A stretch of DNA of 64,000 nt, from NCBI GenBank assembly GCA_037893245.1, contig JBAIAA010000774.1, forward strand, positions 186,001-250,000, written 5' to 3'. The stretch comes from Crossaster papposus (taxonomy: Eukaryota > Echinodermata > Asteroidea > Velatida > Solasteridae). Below, piece by piece: positions 62,801 through 64,000 of this stretch. Under the pieces are notes generated by a model that ran no database searches, had not been told where the DNA came from, and saw only the letters and a list, made by a program, of their open reading frames with translations. Positions within the stretch are counted from its first letter, which is position 1. Every line of letters starts with the position of its first letter. The position numbers and the translations under genes were made by a program.

Positions 62801-64000
62801 CCTAATCCTCGCCTTCGCAACCTCAAGGAGAAGTCTCTGCGCTACCGCTTCCGGATCATTCACATACCAGGCGTACGGCACGCTGCAGCCGACGCGGTCT
62901 CCCGCCACCCAGCTGGCAAGCCCGTGCCACTGGGCCTCCCAGATGACGTCGCAACTGTGCTCAATCCCCCCAGTCTGATCACTCTGCCCGGGCTGCCACA
63001 CGACTTTCTTGCCACCATCCGCACTCACAGTCAGGACACCACTCAGAACACCACTCGGTTTTGCACCCCTGCAGCCCCACGGCCCACTGAGGTGATCACA
63101 TCAATAACATGGAATGATGTACGCCTCGCTACAACCAGTGACCCCTCAATGTCGAGATTGTCCGAGGCCATCGTGGATGGCTTCCCCGAGCTCCGAGGCG
63201 ACCTTCCCCCTGAACTCCGCCAGTATCACCAGTTTCGTGATGGCCTAACCACTTTCGACGGGGTAGTCCTCTACAATGACCGCGTAGTCATCCCCCCCTC
63301 CCTCCGCGGCAAAGTGCTTCAGGCCTTGCACTCGGCCCACCAGGGCACTTCACAGATGTGCTCACGGGCAGAATCTTCATTCTTTTGGCCAGGCATGACA
63401 CCAGCCATCACTGAGATGCGAGCGCGTTGTTCGCCCTGCAATCGCATGGCACCCTCACAGCCCAGTGCACCACCTACACCTCCCATCCAACCGGCCTACC
63501 CATTCCAGTGCCTAGTGTCTGACTACTTCCACTACCGAGGTCGGACCTACTTGGTGGCTGTTGACCGTTACAGTAACTGGCCAATCGTGGAGGAGGCAGC
63601 CAATGGCGCTGCCGGGCTCATTGCAGCCCTGCGCCGTATTTTTGTGACTTACGGCATCAGTGACGAGTTGACATCAGATGGCGGCCCTGAGTTCAAGTCT
63701 AGCCAGACGGCAACATTCCTCCAGAGTTGGGGTGTGAACCACCGCACGTCGTCGGTCGCCTTTCCCCACAGCAATTGCCGTGCAGAGGTGGGGGTCAAAA
63801 CCGTAAAACGTCTCCTCACAGACAACACTGATGCTGCCGGCACATTGAACACCGACAAGTTCCAGCGGGCCATGCTCCAGTACCGCAATACCCCTGACCG
63901 TGACACACACCTTTCCCCTGCCATGTGCATATTTGGACGGCCCATAAGGGACTTCATCCCCATCCACCCCGGCAAGTACCAGCCTCACACAACATGGCGG
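59804..64000 (+). CDS. Ty3-type gag-pol polyprotein, single frame, runs off the window
   Basis: 1,399 codons are open from ATG 59,804 to the last base. Gag begins with a C2H2-like segment (CPAPDC ... LHEKTAH) and has a capsid-like helical region and Cys/His knuckle-type motifs from about residue 271 ([24 protein letters not shown]). The protease has Asp411 in MADTGCQS. In the reverse transcriptase the catalytic pair is Asp757-Asp758 in CVDDTLMW. RNase H has Asp905 (TDWSKEG) and VAVDHKPLL. Integrase has an HHCC region (HSAHQG ... CSPC) and catalytic Asp1240, Asp1292 and Glu1328, the D-D-35-E spacing. Gag and pol share one frame, so no frameshift is needed. No 5' LTR or primer-binding site was found. 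No stop is seen, so the copy may be young; the 3' end is outside the window. Confidence 0.92.
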   Translation, partial: MSTIPCPAPDCETTWPTATPPEVLLRLIDLHEKTAHPSDHAYAPASASSTPRAEKVKRPVISAAGTSAEWAYFTQRWSDYKAATHLTGSDRVFQLLECCDEALRKDLTRTFGALAYSDEQTILCNIKTLAVRQENIMVARVQLQQMRQDRDEPVRAFSARLRGQAGVCSFRVECTCATQVDYSDIVIRDTLIRGLEDEEIRLDILGESKQDMSLEEVLKYIEAKESGKRSAGRLLHCGTTTAAAAASSYRRQEKGHLRGTSGDARPATSLCGHCGRSGHGRSRQERVRKCTAYNHTCTKCGILHHHENVCRQPQRMRQTAPPTAPTPRDNATAIFEALCSVDDASVTSAHAIALEHHIYSEFCNVWEKRASDPQPFVDVSIRAIPSDARALGFPTPLLSPTPPISYPAMADTGCQSCLAGTRLLSKLGLGRRHLIPVTMKMTAANDHGIGIAGASVLRISGTSTTGETLETRQIVYFTDSSDILFLSRQACVALGLISDMFPTIGETHKPGNTRISSAATTPMPAPDSCITHTCKCPPRQVPPPPPTSLPFPATEENRERLEQWLLERYKSSTFNVCEHQLLPMMSGPPMQLMVDPAARPVAHHTPIPVPVHWRDDVKAGLDQDVRLGVIEPVPIGTPVTWCHKMVICAKRSGKPRRTVDLQSLNRHAVRETHHTQSPFHQARTVPSHTRKTVFDAWNGYHSIALDERDRHLTTFITPWGRYRYRVAPQGYIASGDGYSRRFDEIVADIPQKTKCVDDTLMWADTIEEAFFQAVEWLDVCGRNGVTLNPSKFSFAKTSVEFAGFEITPTSVRPCPRYLEAIQNFPTPRNITDVRSWFGLVNQVSYAFASAKRMLPFRELLKPGTRFMWSDQLNHLFEESKSLIIGEIYQGVEIFDKTKPTCLATDWSKEGIGFWLLQKHCGCPSSKPFCCKTGWKITLVGSRFTSGAESRYAPVEGEALAVIDALDKARHFVLGCSDLIVAVDHKPLLKILGDRSLDDIPNPRLRNLKEKSLRYRFRIIHIPGVRHAAADAVSRHPAGKPVPLGLPDDVATVLNPPSLITLPGLPHDFLATIRTHSQDTTQNTTRFCTPAAPRPTEVITSITWNDVRLATTSDPSMSRLSEAIVDGFPELRGDLPPELRQYHQFRDGLTTFDGVVLYNDRVVIPPSLRGKVLQALHSAHQGTSQMCSRAESSFFWPGMTPAITEMRARCSPCNRMAPSQPSAPPTPPIQPAYPFQCLVSDYFHYRGRTYLVAVDRYSNWPIVEEAANGAAGLIAALRRIFVTYGISDELTSDGGPEFKSSQTATFLQSWGVNHRTSSVAFPHSNCRAEVGVKTVKRLLTDNTDAAGTLNTDKFQRAMLQYRNTPDRDTHLSPAMCIFGRPIRDFIPIHPGKYQPHTTWR

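Noticed and set aside
60090-63028. Several frames of 60-200 residues on both strands
   Set aside because: They are shadows of the single gag-pol frame that runs from 59,804 to the end of the window.

Overview
The window is animal nuclear DNA crowded with mobile elements. Genes are split by GT-AG introns, TATA boxes precede several genes, and there are no operons or ribosome binding sites. A marine invertebrate deuterostome, perhaps an echinoderm, is my best guess. It rests on a foldback transposon with 8-bp target duplications like the sea-urchin TU elements, on many copies of the palindrome TAGGCCTA, and on the mix of LINE, Harbinger, Ty3 and SINE elements. The species cannot be named from this sequence.

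Layout. 1-2.3 kb: no gene seen. 2.3-6.3 kb: a decayed multi-exon gene of an expanded invertebrate family, with a 1.18-kb foldback transposon inside its first exon. 7.5-8.5 kb: the 3' end of a CR1/L2-type LINE. 8.7-10 kb: dispersed and inverted repeats. 10-12.7 kb: a tandem satellite of about 336 bp in which one unit carries a 58-copy 10-bp expansion and another is split by an inverted-repeat element. About 13.6-35.5 kb: a Polinton/Maverick (adintovirus-like) element. 35.5-36.5 kb: a large inverted-repeat element. 36.5-42.6 kb: no gene seen. 42.7-49 kb: a Tudor-like plus zinc-finger gene with an RTE-like LINE in its first intron. 51.4-52.9 kb: a broken RecQ-like helicase. 54.5-57.6 kb: Harbinger transposase exons inside a recent 1.16-kb tandem duplication, then a tRNA-derived SINE. 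58.3-59.7 kb: a complete five-exon gene of unknown function on the minus strand. 59.8-64 kb: an uninterrupted Ty3-type gag-pol frame running off the window.

The Polinton carries, left to right, two small early-type genes, a spliced C2H2 zinc-finger gene, a protein-primed DNA polymerase B, a packaging ATPase, two small conserved genes, a retroviral-type integrase with a chromodomain, a penton-like capsid protein, a basic pX/pVI-like protein, a hexon-like major capsid protein and an adenain-like protease. On the opposite strand are a cysteine-motif protein and a protein combining a WW domain with a PC4-like domain. Damage is uneven. The polymerase is split by a 4.1-kb LINE and has several stops and frame changes, and the major capsid gene is broken by an 11-bp tandem duplication. 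The ATPase, penton, pX-like, protease and WW-PC4 frames are open. Terminal inverted repeats were not found, so the element's ends are approximate.

Several multi-exon models were rebuilt by eye from splice sites whose phases agree: the foldback-interrupted gene, the Tudor/zinc-finger gene, the RecQ fragment, the Harbinger exons and the 154-residue gene. These are the most informative host-side results.
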